NCBI GenBank assembly: GCA_003719395.1
Contig: RHMC01000060.1
Span: 1-38,141, forward strand
Direction of reading: 5' to 3'
DNA: 38,141 bases
DNA from: Streptomyces altiplanensis
Lineage (GTDB): Bacteria; Actinomycetota; Actinomycetes; Streptomycetales; Streptomycetaceae
The notes under the pieces are model-generated. The model ran no database searches, was not told where the DNA came from, and saw only the letters and a list, made by a program, of their open reading frames with translations. Position 1 is the stretch's first letter; each line of letters starts with the position of its first letter. This document shows positions 37,422 through 38,141 of the stretch, in pieces. A program made the position numbers and the translations under genes.

Positions 37422-37439
37422 CTACATCGAAGGATGTAG
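37422..37439. promoter_or_regulatory. 18-bp palindrome between chiS and the divergent membrane gene
   Basis: CTACATC (37422-37428), spacer GAAG, GATGTAG (37433-37439) is a perfect 7-bp inverted repeat, the size and symmetry usual for NarL/LuxR-type regulator sites. It is 58 bases from the proposed kinase start and 78 bases from the membrane-protein start. Autoregulation by the adjacent response regulator is inferred. Confidence 0.55.
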
Positions 37440-37516
37440 TGGGGGTTCGTCACTGGCGACGACGATTCACGGCTTCGGGGACGGGAGGGTGGGAGCGTAA
37501 CGGAGAGGAGAGTCCC

Positions 37517-38055
37517 GTGATCGTCACGTTGATCGTCATCTGCGAGGTCGGCTTCTGGGTACTGCTGGCGGGGGGCCTCGCCCTGCGCTACCTGGCGGGG
37601 ATGCCGCGCGCCGGGGCGGCCGTGCTGCTCATGGAACCGCTGCTGGAGGTCGTGCTGCTGACCGTCACGGCCGTCGACCTGAAGAACGGCGCCGAACCGG
37701 ACTGGAAGCACGGACTCGCCGCCGTCTACATCGCTTCACGGTGGGGCTGGGCCACCGCACCATCAAGTGGGCCGACGCCCGGGTCGCCCACCGCTTCGCG
37801 GGCGGGCCGGCGCCGGTGCCGGCACCGAAGTACGGGACGGCCCGCGCCGTGCACGAGTGGAAGCTCGCGGCCCACTGGATCCTGGCCGCGGCGGTCGCCC
37901 TGGGACTGCTCCAGGCGGCGGTCTGGTACGTCGGGGGAGACGGGGACATCGGGTCGCTGCGGATGTGGCAGCAGAAGATGCTCTTCCTGATCGGCGCCAA
38001 CGTGGTCGTCGCGGCGGCGTACACGGTCTTCCCGAAGCGGGAGCCGGCCGGGTAG
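37517..38055 (+). CDS. Unknown integral membrane protein (one frameshift)
   Basis: About 179 residues after repair. Hydrophobic segments occur at about residues 2-25, 34-56, 112-135 and 150-168, with a conserved-looking middle part (G-L-G-H-R-T-I-K-W-A-D-A). I do not recognise the family. The GTG at 37517 follows GGAGAGGAG. One base is missing near 37733, joining A-V-Y-I-A to F-T-V-G-L-G. It is divergent from the two-component operon with a palindrome between, so it may be a target of that system. Confidence 0.72.
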
Positions 38056-38063
38056 CCGGGTGG

Positions 38064-38139
38064 TGGGGGCTCCGCCCCGGACCCCCGTCTCGATGTGCCG
38101 GACGCCGGCGAAGACCCGGCCCCGTCCCGGCACATCGAG
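38064..38139 (+). terminator. Inverted repeats after the last gene
   Basis: CTCGATGTGCCGG (38089-38101) is perfectly inverted at 38127-38139. Upstream of it GGGGCTCCGCCCC (38066-38078) folds into a short stem. These probably end transcription of the membrane-protein gene and resemble common streptomycete intergenic repeats. Confidence 0.6.
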
Positions 38140-38141
38140 GA

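Overview
The window is chromosomal DNA from a Streptomyces or a very close actinomycete. The evidence is the very high G+C content, the frequent GTG/TTG starts, streptomycete-type promoters, and a gene order matching the streptomycete core block lysA-hom-thrC-thrB-rho-rpmE-prfA-prmC-tsaC-glyA-(GlcNAc-1-P transferase)-atpIBEFHAGDC-chitinase. No phage, plasmid, insertion sequence or CRISPR array was seen.

Layout. From 1 to 5.0 kb there is an accessory-like stretch: a secreted SH3 protein, a small zinc-ribbon protein, a Tat-exported phospholipase C, and a divergent TetR regulator/short-chain dehydrogenase pair. At 5.25 kb lies tRNA-Arg(CCG) with its terminator. From 5.5 to 12.3 kb come a single-domain response regulator, the ArgRS-like protein NrtL, and the aspartate-family genes lysA, hom, thrC and thrB. 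From 12.6 to 23.3 kb come rho, a secreted trypsin-like protease, an LCP cell-wall ligase, and a translation cluster (rpmE, prfA, prmC, tsaC, a phosphatase-like gene, glyA). From 23.4 to 33.4 kb come a polyprenyl-phosphate GlcNAc-1-P transferase, the complete nine-gene ATP synthase operon and a DUF2550 gene. From 33.5 to 38.1 kb a chitinase follows a two-component system (probably chiS-chiR-chiC), with a divergent membrane-protein gene at the end.

Regulation read from the sequence includes sigma-R-type promoters before rho and rpmE, a Rex/Crp-type operator before atpI, paired TGGTCCAGACCT repeats around the chitinase promoter, an 18-bp palindrome between chiS and the divergent membrane gene, and two leaderless promoters with identical geometry. 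Several hairpins sit inside operons: thrC/thrB, atpH/atpA and atpD/atpC.

About 22 apparent small frameshifts (mostly one base, two possibly two bases) break 13 genes, including essential ones (rho, glyA, prmC, atpH, atpD, atpC). Reading across frames restores full-length family members each time, so I treat these as assembly indels and give whole-gene coordinates. The most interesting observations are an in-frame palindromic element inside rho, a low-molecular-weight phosphatase homologue with Ser in place of the catalytic Cys, the shared sigma-R-type control of rho and rpmE, and the operator palindrome beside chiS.
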